Source: a virus
Direction: 5' to 3' (one strand)
DNA length: 29,232 nt
Virus record (IMG/VR): IMGVR_UViG_3300020187_000153
Location: 1-29,232 of that record
Part shown: positions 15,750 to 22,744 of the stretch, in pieces
Numbering within the stretch: the stretch's first letter is position 1
How the letters are laid out: each line of letters starts with the position of its first letter
Made by a program: the position numbers and the translations under genes
The notes under the pieces: model-generated
The model's database searches: none
Seen by the model: the letters and a program-made list of their open reading frames with translations, nothing else
What the model was told of the DNA's origin: nothing

Positions 15750-17300
15750 TTAGTAAAATCCGCCGCGGCGTTGTTTAAAGAACCGTTCTTCCTCGGGTTC
15801 ATCTGAGGGAAGTCGAATGAATCCCCCCTGTCTAAAGCGCATGAGGGCCATCACTGTAGAGTCCACGAGGTCATCGTTACTCATAAAAGGGAATCCTGCA
15901 ATCTCTTCGACCACTTCTTCTGCCCACCGTGTCTGTGGCACCCAGCACAGGCCAGACGCTACAATGTCAGCGACAGAATTAAGTCTTGCGAGCTTGTCAC
16001 CTGATCCTCGGTGCGGAGTATATTCAGACACCGGTAGACCCATACGTCGCATCTCTTGATACAAGGCCACACCGGAACTTTTCTTCTCCACAATGAAGGA
16101 GTCTGGTTCCCAGTCTCGATACTCTTCCATCGCAAGCTGCTTTAGTTCTGGAAACTCCATACGCTGTTTGATGCTATTTAACAATATAATATTGTAAGCG
16201 TTGTCTTCCTCGTTCAGGAAAACACCCCATGTGGTAAGTGCTGTAAAGTCTGCACGGTTGTGCTTCTCGGCTGCGGCGTCAAGCGACATGATAATATATT
16301 CGCAGGAGGGGGGTTCTTCGGGGGTCCACTCGTTCCACCACTCTCGCTTAACTAGAGCAGCTTCTTCTGTGGTAGGCTGCTGCTGATACTGTGAGTTCCA
16401 CTGGAACACCGGCATAGATGCTTTGGTTCTGAGGAGGGCTTCCAGATCGAAGAACTCAGGCCAGAGAGGCTTCTCAACCATCTTCTTGGTCTTTTTGTCC
16501 TTGATTTCTAGTATCGCGGGAAACTCAACCACCTCGTACTGGTCTGCACGCTCGTTCTTAGCCATATCCCGTGTCACACGGCCTGTGAGGTCGTCAAGAT
16601 GCCAGCGAGTCTGGATAATAGCCACACGGCCTCCGGGCATCAGACGGGTACGGGCACCGAAGGTGAACCACTCGTAGGCCTTCTCAAACACCCCAAAGTT
16701 GCCGTTAATCACGTCTTGCTCTGAGTGGGGGTCGTCGACAAGTAGAAGGTCAGCACCACGTCCCGCAAGCGCGGAACCAATACCACACGCATAGTACTCT
16801 CCCCCTACGTTTGTGTTCCACCGCCCTGCAGACTTACTATCGGCAGCTAGTTTTACCGTAGGAAATATGGACTTGTACGTATCCGTAGCAATCAGGTTAC
16901 GCACCTTACGTCCGAAGTCGACCGCCAGATCAGTGGTGTGAGACACCATCATGACCTTCTTATCCGGGTTACGACCCAAGAACCAAGCAGGGTAGAAGAT
17001 AGACACGAGCTGTGACTTACCGTGACGTGGTGGGATGTTAACACATACCCGGTCCTTATCCCCTCGCTCAATACCCATGAGCATGTTCGCAAGGATGCGG
17101 TGGTGCCTGCCCACAATGAAGTCCGGCATCATCAGTTTGCAGAACTCAATCAGGTCGTCGTACGCGGCTTTGTTCGTGCTTCTCGTGTGCAGCTCGTCGA
17201 CCATCTTGTCGATCTCAAGCACTTCTTCAGCGCTAAACGCGTCCAGATTAGCGAGCATCACTTCAATGTCGTCTTCTGTGAAGTCAGTCAGCTCAGTCAT
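15750..17300 (-). CDS. Terminase large subunit
   Basis: 516 residues from MTELTDFTEDD. ATPase motifs: Walker A PPRHGKSQ (about 90-97) and Walker B LLLVDDPHS (about 185-193). The C-terminal nuclease region includes IIMSLDAAAEKHNRADFTAL (first metal-binding Asp), FIVEKKSSGVAL and the late SNDDLVDSTVMALM. The protein drives DNA packaging into the procapsid and cuts the concatemer. I chose the ATG at 17300, which overlaps the small-subunit stop by 8 nt, over the upstream ATG at 17312. Full-length with both domains intact. Confidence 0.92.
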   Translation of the reverse strand: MTELTDFTEDDIEVMLANLDAFSAEEVLEIDKMVDELHTRSTNKAAYDDLIEFCKLMMPDFIVGRHHRILANMLMGIERGDKDRVCVNIPPRHGKSQLVSIFYPAWFLGRNPDKKVMMVSHTTDLAVDFGRKVRNLIATDTYKSIFPTVKLAADSKSAGRWNTNVGGEYYACGIGSALAGRGADLLLVDDPHSEQDVINGNFGVFEKAYEWFTFGARTRLMPGGRVAIIQTRWHLDDLTGRVTRDMAKNERADQYEVVEFPAILEIKDKKTKKMVEKPLWPEFFDLEALLRTKASMPVFQWNSQYQQQPTTEEAALVKREWWNEWTPEEPPSCEYIIMSLDAAAEKHNRADFTALTTWGVFLNEEDNAYNIILLNSIKQRMEFPELKQLAMEEYRDWEPDSFIVEKKSSGVALYQEMRRMGLPVSEYTPHRGSGDKLARLNSVADIVASGLCWVPQTRWAEEVVEEIAGFPFMSNDDLVDSTVMALMRFRQGGFIRLPSDEPEEERFFKQRRGGFY

Positions 17301-17889
17301 CATCGAACCCAAACTCTTCGTTCAAGTCGTCCTCAGAATCGTTCATGATAATCACGGCGTCTGGCACTTCTTCTGGCGGATTTACCAGCTTTGCGAGCTT
17401 ACCGCGCAGCTTCTCTTTGATGTCGTCCGTTGTTTGGTGTGTGATCGTTACCTCAGACTTCTCTGTGAACAACCCTACGTCTGAAATCTTACCCAGCAGC
17501 TCCAGAGCACGCATCCGCACACGAGGGTCGGGATTCTCCGACTCCATAATGAGCTTGTTCGTGACGAGATTGCGCAGTTGCTTCGATGACTCCACCACAG
17601 AATGGTTAAATTCCTCAATGATAGCACCTGCCATCTTAATAGATGCCGGAGTCAGCTTGGCTGCACGGGTAGTCGTCACCTTACGGGAGGTTTTTTCGGG
17701 GTCTTGGGCAAATGAGGTGGCCAGTGCAGCTGCTACATCCTGATCGTCGGCATCTGGTGTGGTGTCCAGTCCATGATCTTCCAGCAGGGACACTGTTTTA
17801 GCCAACGCAGCAGTGCGTTCTGGTAGCGAAATGGTCTTCGCTTCATCCTCTAGAGGTACACCCAGCTCTGGCGTTACGTTCAATGTCAT
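17293..17889 (-). CDS. Terminase small subunit
   Basis: 198 residues from MTLNVTPELGVPLEDEAK. The conserved core is helical: KLTPASIKMAGAIIEEFNHS, SSKQLRNLVTNKLIMESENP and DPRVRMRALELLGKISDVGL, then FTEKSEVTITHQTTDDIKEK. It recognises the packaging site and stimulates the large subunit. The tail is acidic. A start at 17949 is possible by frame alone, but the promoter at 17921-17949 would place that ATG upstream of the transcript, so the start at 17889 is preferred (leader of about 25 nt). Confidence 0.8.
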   Translation of the reverse strand: MTLNVTPELGVPLEDEAKTISLPERTAALAKTVSLLEDHGLDTTPDADDQDVAAALATSFAQDPEKTSRKVTTTRAAKLTPASIKMAGAIIEEFNHSVVESSKQLRNLVTNKLIMESENPDPRVRMRALELLGKISDVGLFTEKSEVTITHQTTDDIKEKLRGKLAKLVNPPEEVPDAVIIMNDSEDDLNEEFGFDDD

Positions 17890-17920
17890 CTCTATTCGCA
17901 GGTTGTTAACCGGTGACGCA

Positions 17921-17949
17921 ATAATAGGGTGCAAAAAATTTTTTGACAA
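17921..17949 (-). promoter_or_regulatory. Main late promoter, sigma70-like
   Basis: On the minus strand, TTGTCA (17944-17949), a 17-nt spacer that includes an A/T run, and TATTAT (17921-17926). Both boxes differ from consensus by one base. It is positioned to start about 25 nt before the small terminase ATG and would drive the late operon. Confidence 0.7.
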
Positions 17950-18288
17950 GGGGTTGTAAAAACAGGGTGGGGGGTATCGAGAATTGGGGTTTCGTTGTGT
18001 TTGGTGGTAGGTTTTGTGGAAATTGAAAAAATACAGAATTGTTCGAGTAGATTAGTAATACAGAGGTAGTGCGGAGTCCCACTGAGCCAAGCGGGGGGCG
18101 GGGGTAGGGTATGGTCGCGCCAATGTGCCTTTTAGGGAATCCCCTAAACTATCGAGACGTGCCATGCGATGCCAAGCCGTGTCGTTTTGTGCGGATTTAT
18201 CTATATCAAAACATGTTATCAGATGCCATAAAGGTTACATCGAAGGGCAATCAAGCTGCTTCGAATTGTTCTTGAAAGGAACACAACC
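17950..18288. other. Divergent control region without genes
   Basis: 339 nt between the late (minus) and plus operons. It contains the upstream part of the late promoter, a G-rich stretch (GGGGGGCGGGGGTAGGGT, about 18091-18109), and palindrome copy 1 at 18131-18148. I see no strong plus-strand promoter; TTGAAA near 18024 has only weak partners. The plus-strand gene at 18289 has the ribosome site GAAAGGAACACAACC. Confidence 0.6.
18131..18148. repeat. 18-bp palindrome, copy 1 (GAATC core)
   Basis: TTTAGGGAATCCCCTAAA: 7-bp arms around AATC. It lies in the divergent control region, 140 nt before the ATG at 18289. Confidence 0.9.
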
Positions 18289-18801
18289 ATGGGTAATTTT
18301 ACCTTCCAATCCGAACTAGCCAACGCAACTACCGCGCACGTAAAGGCAATCACTGCCGCCGAGAAAAGCGCGGTCAAAATGCTGGACGTCTACCGCGCGT
18401 TGAAGATTCCATACACACACATGATATCGCCGCGCTCAAAGGATAGCACGTGCCCAAGCCAAGAATGGCGCGACGGCCAACGTGACGCAATCGTCGCGGG
18501 ATTTAGCGCCGATGAAAAGCGTATCTTGAAAGCGCCCACAGCGTCGCTGGACGATGCCGCCAAGAAATACAAGGCTAAGACGCAAGCCAAGATTGGTAGT
18601 GTCATGAAAGACATTAAGAACGGTCTTATGCGCAATCCGGACGGCAAAACGCCGACGCAAGCCAAAACAGGTCTGGACAAGGCAAACGCCGACTTCCAAG
18701 CGTATCTTGGCAAGGTCCAGAAATACGAGGATATGCCGTTCGATGTTGTCGAAATGGTAGCACTGCTCAACGCAATGGGCAGTAAGTTTAACCTCAAGTA
18801 A
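18289..18801 (+). CDS. Unknown helical protein, first plus-strand gene
   Basis: 170 residues, basic and helical: MGNFTFQSELANATTAHVKA, IPYTHMISPRSKDSTCPSQE, WRDGQRDAIVAGFSADEKRI and KYKAKTQAKIGSVMKDIKNG. No membrane segment or catalytic motif. GAAAGGAACACAACC before ATG supports the start. Codon choice looks different from the later plus genes (more GCC/CGC and GAC), but I have not measured this. As the first gene beside the divergent region it is a candidate early host-takeover or regulatory protein, inferred from position only. Confidence 0.75.
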   Translation: MGNFTFQSELANATTAHVKAITAAEKSAVKMLDVYRALKIPYTHMISPRSKDSTCPSQEWRDGQRDAIVAGFSADEKRILKAPTASLDDAAKKYKAKTQAKIGSVMKDIKNGLMRNPDGKTPTQAKTGLDKANADFQAYLGKVQKYEDMPFDVVEMVALLNAMGSKFNLK

Positions 18802-18808
18802 ATCAACG

Positions 18809-18829
18809 GCGCGTCCCAATGGGGCGCGC
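18809..18829 (+). promoter_or_regulatory. Intercistronic RNA hairpin
   Basis: GCGCGTCCC-AAT-GGGGCGCGC, a 9-bp stem with one G-U pair. There is no U tract, so it is not a standard terminator. It is followed by CCAACCCAACCCAACCCA (tandem CAACC) and then the ribosome site of the next gene. It may stabilise the upstream message or modulate the next start. Confidence 0.55.
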
Positions 18830-18865
18830 TATCCAACCCAACCCAACCCATAGGAATCTAAGACC

Positions 18866-19126
18866 ATGAAAAATCCGACAACCAACGCCCACAACCTTTA
18901 CGCCTCAATCGTCGCCGTTATGCAAGGCGACGCACAGGAAATGTTAACCACCGCCAAATACCTCACCAACCTACATAACATTGACCCCTATTGGCGCGAC
19001 GATGCAGTGAACTTAGCATTGGGTGTTCTCGAGCGTGACGCGCGCGACTTACTAGAATGTGGCGACGAACCTGACCCTATGCTGCACGACGTGCTGGCAT
19101 GCATTCACGAATACCATAACACATAA
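18866..19126 (+). CDS. Small helical protein, unknown function
   Basis: 86 residues: MKNPTTNAHNLYASIVAVMQ, GDAQEMLTTAKYLTNLHNID, VNLALGVLERDARDLLECGD. Predicted all-helical with an acidic C-terminus. AGGAATCTAAGACC precedes ATG. It is 64 nt after the 170-residue gene and immediately upstream of a strong terminator, so the pair form a two-gene operon. No family recognised. Confidence 0.7.
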   Translation: MKNPTTNAHNLYASIVAVMQGDAQEMLTTAKYLTNLHNIDPYWRDDAVNLALGVLERDARDLLECGDEPDPMLHDVLACIHEYHNT

Positions 19127-19132
19127 TCAATC

Positions 19133-19163
19133 GGGCTGGACCTTCGGGTCTGGCCCTTTTTTT
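19133..19163 (+). terminator. Rho-independent terminator with TTCG loop
   Basis: GGGCTGGACC (19133-19142), TTCG, GGTCTGGCCC (19147-19156), then seven T. A 10-bp stem with two G-U pairs. It closes the two-gene operon at 18289-19126. Confidence 0.88.
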
Positions 19164-19188
19164 GTGTCCGCCGTTTGGCTGGACGCTC

Positions 19189-19216
19189 GATACCAGTTCC
19201 TTAGATAGCGTAGCGC
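19189..19216 (+). repeat. 28-bp direct repeat, copy A
   Basis: Begins GATACCAGTTCCTTAG and ends TAGCGTAGCGC. It lies between the terminator and the small-RNA promoter, without a palindrome beside it. Copies B and C differ by at most one base. Confidence 0.9.
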
Positions 19217-19223
19217 CATGCTC

Positions 19224-19252
19224 TTGCAAAGTGTAACGCCTTGGCATATACT
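19224..19252 (+). promoter_or_regulatory. Promoter of the predicted small RNA
   Basis: TTGCAA (19224-19229), a 17-nt spacer, TATACT (19247-19252) with G at -13 (GGCATATACT). A good sigma70-type match, about 7 nt upstream of the predicted RNA start. Confidence 0.6.
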
Positions 19253-19258
19253 GGCACT

Positions 19259-19317
19259 GCATTGCACCACAATGCCTCAAACTGTCTAACTAGGCCCGCT
19301 TCGGCGGGTCTTTTTTT
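19259..19317 (+). ncRNA. Predicted ~59-nt small RNA
   Basis: A transcript from about 19259 to 19317 is bounded by the promoter at 19224-19252 and a terminator (GGCCCGC at 19293-19299, TTCG, GCGGGTC at 19304-19310, seven T). The body includes GCATTGCACCACAATGC (19259-19275), which can itself fold as GCATTG / CAATGC with a 5-nt loop, so the RNA would be two hairpins joined by a short linker. No reading frame with a ribosome site fits inside. A regulatory or copy-control RNA near the candidate origin is inferred. It could also be a decoy or antisense to a distant target. Confidence 0.55.
19293..19317 (+). terminator. Terminator of the small RNA, TTCG loop
   Basis: A 7-bp stem GGCCCGC / GCGGGTC with one G-U pair, a TTCG loop and seven T. 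Same architecture as the terminator 160 nt upstream. Confidence 0.85.
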
Positions 19318-19319
19318 GT

Positions 19320-19337
19320 TTTAGGGTATTCCCTAAA
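19320..19337. repeat. 18-bp palindrome, copy 2 (no GANTC)
   Basis: TTTAGGGTATTCCCTAAA. It follows the small-RNA terminator directly and lies 5 nt before 28-bp repeat copy B. Confidence 0.85.
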
Positions 19338-19342
19338 CGCCT

Positions 19343-19370
19343 GATACCAGTTCCTTAGATAGCGTAGCGC
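19343..19370 (+). repeat. 28-bp direct repeat, copy B
   Basis: Identical to copy A over 28 nt, placed 5 nt after palindrome copy 2. Confidence 0.9.
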
Positions 19371-19527
19371 GTCGCGCCATAACACATTACATACAAAGAT
19401 AGTCCTTCTGTGTAACCAGATTTTCTGTTGACTCTACTTTGTTAAGGCATACAGCAGCAGTGCTGTGTAGTTCACCAGATGTAACCTGTTACCACGAGAG
19501 GGTGATACCAATGTCAGCATTACTGCG

Positions 19528-19545
19528 TTTAGGGAATTCCCTAAA
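19528..19545. repeat. 18-bp palindrome, copy 3 (perfect, GAATTC core)
   Basis: TTTAGGGAATTCCCTAAA, the only fully symmetrical copy. It lies 6 nt before 28-bp repeat copy C, the same arrangement as copy 2 with B. Confidence 0.9.
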
Positions 19546-19551
19546 ACATCT

Positions 19552-19579
19552 GATACCAGTTCCTTAGATAGCGTTGCGC
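19552..19579 (+). repeat. 28-bp direct repeat, copy C
   Basis: Differs from copies A and B by one base (GCGTTGCGC for GCGTAGCGC). It marks the left border of the iteron region. Confidence 0.9.
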
Positions 19580-19990
19580 CTACCGTGTTCCAAACGGGTT
19601 AGGGCACGTTTGTGCAGCAAACTGCAATGGGCGACAGTTCGCCCTGAAAAAATAACATTAAGAACACCCGCTAAGTCATTGATGTTCCCCGTGTTCCAGA
19701 AAAATAGGGTCAAAAACAGGGTTAAGTCATTGAAAAGAAAGGTTGTTCCATTTGTTCCAAGATATATAGTATATATATAAACCTTTTATTGGACTCTGTG
19801 TGTAAGCACTTACACAGATAAACCCGTTCAGATTCCGAGGGTATACTTTTGGAACATTTGAACTTTGGATCATTCCTTTAAAATCAAGGACTTACAGCGA
19901 CACGTGTTGGAACATACAGTCACAAACCACGGAACACCACCCCTCACCACGAAACACCACCACGTGACAGGCAAATCTTGGAACAGGGCA
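19580..19990. other. Candidate replication origin (mirrored iterons, AT-rich core)
   Basis: TGTTCC(A/C) occurs at 19586, 19683, 19692, 19744 and 19753. Its reverse complement (T/C)GGAACA occurs at 19850, 19908, 19930 and 19979. The two sets point at each other across an AT-rich stretch (GATATATAGTATATATATAA, 19761-19780), a likely unwinding element, and an 18-bp inverted repeat TGTGTAAGCACTTACACA (19799-19816). TAAGTCATTGA also repeats at 19672 and 19732. No protein gene with a ribosome site fits here. This is the classic layout of an iteron origin, but no initiator gene is identified in the window. Confidence 0.55.
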
Positions 19991-20054
19991 CTTCCCCTGC
20001 AATATCAACCACTTGCACACAACACTGTCACAGAACCCCACGAAACACCCTTTC

Positions 20055-20083
20055 TTGACACACCCCGATACTTGTGATACTGT
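20055..20083 (+). promoter_or_regulatory. Early promoter P1, sigma70-like
   Basis: TTGACA (20055-20060), 17-nt spacer, TACTGT (20078-20083). The -10 region and its left flank (ACTTGTGATACTGTG) are almost the same as in promoter P2 at 20508. It would drive the zinc-ribbon gene; palindrome copy 4 lies about 40 nt downstream of the start point, in an operator-like place. Confidence 0.7.
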
Positions 20084-20129
20084 GTTATGAGTAGGACATT
20101 AAAAATCCTGCCAAAGACCAGCTCAACCT

Positions 20130-20147
20130 TTTAGGGAATCCCCTAAA
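20130..20147. repeat. 18-bp palindrome, copy 4 (GAATC core)
   Basis: TTTAGGGAATCCCCTAAA, with symmetry extending to 20 bp (T and A at the outside). It lies between promoter P1 and the ATG at 20177. Confidence 0.9.
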
Positions 20148-20176
20148 ACCCAAAAGACCAACCAATGGAGACCAAC

Positions 20177-20458
20177 ATGACTTGCTTGAATGTAAAAGAA
20201 CTACGCACCCCCGACGCATCGGACGCTCTGATGGACCCGATCAATGAAACACACTTCGAAGATTCCGAGTGCCATGAGTGCGGTGAGACGTTCCCAATGA
20301 AACGTGCCATGCTTGGGTACAACGTGTGCCTACAGTGTGGTGACATCGTCGCTGCCAGCCAACGTGCAAGCTGGTGCATAGTGGGCCTTCCCAAGCAGGG
20401 CGCTACGCTCATCACCAACAAAGCAGACCTGCTGCACCTGAACCAGAAACCACGGTGA
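20177..20458 (+). CDS. Small zinc-ribbon protein
   Basis: 93 residues. Cys32-x2-Cys35 and Cys51-x2-Cys54 (CHEC ... CLQC) form a zinc ribbon around FPMKRAMLGYNV. The C-terminus includes GATLITNKADLLHLNQ. Similar early proteins with a ribbon followed by an LITxxxLL motif are present in podoviruses, to my recollection, with no settled function. GGAGACCAAC before the ATG at 20177 decides the start; the earlier ATG at 20165 lies inside that ribosome site. First gene of the P1 transcript. Confidence 0.75.
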   Translation: MTCLNVKELRTPDASDALMDPINETHFEDSECHECGETFPMKRAMLGYNVCLQCGDIVAASQRASWCIVGLPKQGATLITNKADLLHLNQKPR

Positions 20459-20507
20459 CAGCATAACTTGACACCGTAACGTACTACACACCACAGGATC
20501 ACATAAC

Positions 20508-20536
20508 TTGACACAGGCTACTACTTGTGGTACTGT
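20508..20536 (+). promoter_or_regulatory. Early promoter P2, sigma70-like
   Basis: TTGACA (20508-20513), 17-nt spacer, TACTGT (20531-20536). A second copy of CATAACTTGACAC lies 40 nt upstream (20462-20474) with no good -10, perhaps a decayed duplicate. It drives the DUF3150-like gene and probably the ATPase-VWA cassette. Confidence 0.72.
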
Positions 20537-20572
20537 GGTGTTACGTTACTAATACAACCAATGGAGACTAAC

Positions 20573-21496
20573 ATGACTGACCAACTACACGAAAACATCC
20601 TCAACGGTTTAGGGGATTCCCTAAAAACCAACGCACCGAGCATCGCATCAGCTGCCATGGTGGTAGACTTCAACGCCTCTGTGTGGACAGCCCGCAAGAA
20701 AGACCGCAAGGCATCGGATGACATCACCAACATGAACTACGCTGCCAAGGGTGTGGCCAACGTGTCTAAGAACTTACTAGGTGACTGCGAGGAATTACGT
20801 GCGGTGCAGAAGTTCGCGGCCAACGTGCGCAACATACACTACAGCATGACAATGCCGTGGTCGGACAACGGCTCGCGACTGCTCACCACCAAACAGTATT
20901 TCAGATACAACGAGGTGATGACTGACTTGCAGAACGAGTTTCGTCGGCTCGTGGATGTGTTCTTGCAGGAGTATGAGTGGGAGATCACGCAAGCCCAAGC
21001 CAAGCTGGGTGACATGTTTAACCGTGACGAGTACCCCACACGCGACAGTCTCGAGTCCAAGTTTGGGTTCCGTATATCCTACACACCACTGCCAGAGGCG
21101 GGTGACTTCCGTATCGACATTGGTAACGAGGCTATGACGCAGATCAAGTCACAGTACGAGACACACTACACGCAGGCAATACAGACAGCCATGAACGACA
21201 TATGGCACAAGCTGCACGATAACCTCACCACACTCGTGCGACAGCTCGACGTCAATGACGAGGGTAAGGGCAACCGCCTGTATGATAGTGTGTTTGACCG
21301 TGCGCTCGAACTGACCGAGATGCTCGGAACCTGTAACGTGACACAGGACACACAGATGGAGGCCATGCGACAGAAACTCGAGCAGGCACTCTATGGTCTC
21401 AACCTCGAGCAGATCAAGAACTCACCCACGCTGCGTGAAGATACACGCAAGAACCTCAACGCTGCACTCGCAGCCCTACCAAGTCTGGATATGTAA
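20573..21496 (+). CDS. DUF3150-like protein, partner of MoxR/VWA cassette
   Basis: 307 residues, almost entirely helical: an N-terminal section (SAAMVVDFNASVWTARKKDR), a central section (YFRYNEVMTDLQNEFRRLVD; FLQEYEWEITQAQAKLGDMF) and a C-terminal helical region (RALELTEMLGTCNVTQ and LEQALYGLNLEQIKNSPTLR). The length, the W-T-A-R-K-K-D-x-K phrase and its position just upstream of a MoxR-type ATPase recall DUF3150 proteins of phages and plasmids. This assignment is from memory. Palindrome copy 5 lies inside codons 12-18. The start at 20573 is set by GGAGACTAAC; the leader is nearly identical to that of the zinc-ribbon gene. It ends in TAATG, overlapping the next ATG. Confidence 0.75.
   Translation: MTDQLHENILNGLGDSLKTNAPSIASAAMVVDFNASVWTARKKDRKASDDITNMNYAAKGVANVSKNLLGDCEELRAVQKFAANVRNIHYSMTMPWSDNGSRLLTTKQYFRYNEVMTDLQNEFRRLVDVFLQEYEWEITQAQAKLGDMFNRDEYPTRDSLESKFGFRISYTPLPEAGDFRIDIGNEAMTQIKSQYETHYTQAIQTAMNDIWHKLHDNLTTLVRQLDVNDEGKGNRLYDSVFDRALELTEMLGTCNVTQDTQMEAMRQKLEQALYGLNLEQIKNSPTLREDTRKNLNAALAALPSLDM
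20608..20625. repeat. 18-bp palindrome, copy 5 (GATTC core, inside coding sequence)
   Basis: TTTAGGGGATTCCCTAAA, the only copy in reverse orientation. It lies 35 nt after the ATG at 20573 and is read in that gene as part of GLGDSLK. Confidence 0.9.
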
Positions 21497-21594
21497 TGAG
21501 ACTACGCGACATCATTGGAGACATCATCGGTGTGATCGCCATCTTCGGCGGCGGCTACGCCTTCCTCATCATCGGCTACGGCCTCGGCTACTAA
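21496..21594 (+). CDS. Tiny membrane protein
   Basis: 32 residues: MRLRDIIGDIIGVIAIFGGG then YAFLIIGYGLGY. A positive N-terminus (R2, R4) precedes a single hydrophobic segment (about 10-32). The ATG overlaps the stop of the DUF3150-like gene (TAATG), so translation is coupled. Small single-span proteins could anchor the ATPase/VWA complex at the membrane or act in holin-like fashion; both are guesses. It has no cysteine and no signal-peptidase site. Confidence 0.65.
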   Translation: MRLRDIIGDIIGVIAIFGGGYAFLIIGYGLGY

Positions 21595-21602
21595 CAACAG
21601 AG

Positions 21603-21620
21603 TTTAGGGAATCCCCTAAA
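21603..21620. repeat. 18-bp palindrome, copy 6 (GAATC core)
   Basis: TTTAGGGAATCCCCTAAA, between the tiny membrane protein stop and the ATPase ATG (17 nt downstream). Confidence 0.9.
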
Positions 21621-21637
21621 AACAAACGGAGACTACA

Positions 21638-22735
21638 ATGACTAATCAAGCACATCAAATGTATGCACTGGGCCTCGACCAGATCACAGATGCAATCAAG
21701 GCGGTAGGCCACAAGCGCACCATACTGGTGCAGGGTGACATGGGCACAGGCAAATCATCCATACTCAAGACACTGGCAACTGAGATGCCCGACCACCTGC
21801 CATGTTACTTCGACTGCACAACCAAAGACCTCGGTGACATCACGATACCTAACATCGCCAAGCTAGATGACGGGACAGGCTATGTCACATACCTGACCAA
21901 CGAGGAATTGGGTGTGCACAACAACCAACCGATTGCCCTGATGGTAGACGAGTTTGGTAAGGCTAACCCCGCCGTGAAGCTGGCCCTGCTACGTCTTATC
22001 CTCGAGCGTAAGATCGGCAGCTACACGCTGCACCCCGACAGTGTGATCTTCGCCACGACCAACAAAGGGTCAGAGGGTGTGGGTGATATGTTACCACCAC
22101 ATGCGCGTAACCGTATGACCGTGGTGCAGTCACGCAAACCCAACAACATCGAGTGGATCGAGTGGGGTATCAACAGCGGTATCGACCACAGTCTACTTGG
22201 CTGGTGTAAGGACAACCCACACCTGTTTGCATCCTTCGAGGACGTGAAAGACCCTGACGAGAACCCCTATATCTTCCACCCCAAACAGCAACGTGCGGCC
22301 TTTGTTACCCCTCGCTCGCTCGAGGCTGCGTCTGACATCCTACATGAACGTCACTTGTTTGATGACCAGACACTCACGGGTATGCTGATGGGCACTATCG
22401 GTGACCGTGGTGCGATGGACCTGATGGCCTTTGTGAAGCTGTCCGACCAGCTGCCTAGCTTGCAGTCTATCAAGGATGACCCGATGAACGCCAAGGTTCC
22501 CGAGAGTGCAGCTGCCGTGTGTATGGTGGTGTATCGCTCGCTCGCGGCAATGGAGTCTAACTGGCTCAATGCGTGGATGGACTACATGCCGAGGCTCGAC
22601 CGTGAAGCGCAGGGTATGTTCGCCAATGGTGTGCGCGCCCCCAAGTATTCCAAGCAGTCTATGGTGATGACCAACAAGAAGTTCACGCAGTGGGCCATGG
22701 ACAACAACTATATGTTCGCAGCGGATAAGAAGTGA
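21638..22735 (+). CDS. MoxR-type AAA+ ATPase
   Basis: 365 residues. Walker A GDMGTGKSS (33-41), Walker B IALMVDEFGKA (about 99-109), sensor 1 IFATTN (137-142) and arginines in HARNRM (155-160) identify an AAA+ ATPase of the MoxR/CobS-like type. Such ATPases work with VWA-domain partners to insert metals or remodel target complexes. GGAGACTACA precedes ATG. The VWA protein is two genes downstream, so the pair matches the known MoxR-VWA gene order. The C-terminal lid includes TPRSLEAASDILHE. Target unknown. Confidence 0.85.
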   Translation: MTNQAHQMYALGLDQITDAIKAVGHKRTILVQGDMGTGKSSILKTLATEMPDHLPCYFDCTTKDLGDITIPNIAKLDDGTGYVTYLTNEELGVHNNQPIALMVDEFGKANPAVKLALLRLILERKIGSYTLHPDSVIFATTNKGSEGVGDMLPPHARNRMTVVQSRKPNNIEWIEWGINSGIDHSLLGWCKDNPHLFASFEDVKDPDENPYIFHPKQQRAAFVTPRSLEAASDILHERHLFDDQTLTGMLMGTIGDRGAMDLMAFVKLSDQLPSLQSIKDDPMNAKVPESAAAVCMVVYRSLAAMESNWLNAWMDYMPRLDREAQGMFANGVRAPKYSKQSMVMTNKKFTQWAMDNNYMFAADKK

Positions 22736-22744
22736 GGAGATAAC

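Larger units (their letters stand above)
19127..20176. other. 1-kb non-coding signal region
   Basis: The stretch between the genes at 18866-19126 and 20177-20458 carries two terminators, one small RNA, three 28-bp repeats, palindromes 2-4, the iteron region and the promoter at 20055. Short frames exist here but lack ribosome sites and biased composition, so none is called. Confidence 0.75.

Noticed and set aside
17889-17949. N-terminal extension of the terminase small subunit to the ATG at 17949
   Set aside because: The -35 and -10 boxes of the late promoter lie inside this stretch, so the ATG would precede the transcript.
18809-18829. Terminator between the first two plus genes
   Set aside because: Stem is strong but there is no U tract and the next gene follows closely.
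19259-19317. tRNA gene
   Set aside because: Too short, with no cloverleaf, anticodon arm or CCA-like end; a small RNA fits better.
19865-20077. 70-codon plus-strand frame MDHSFKIKDLQ
   Set aside because: Lies across iterons and ends at promoter P1, lacks a ribosome site, and has a His/Thr/Pro-rich low-complexity translation.
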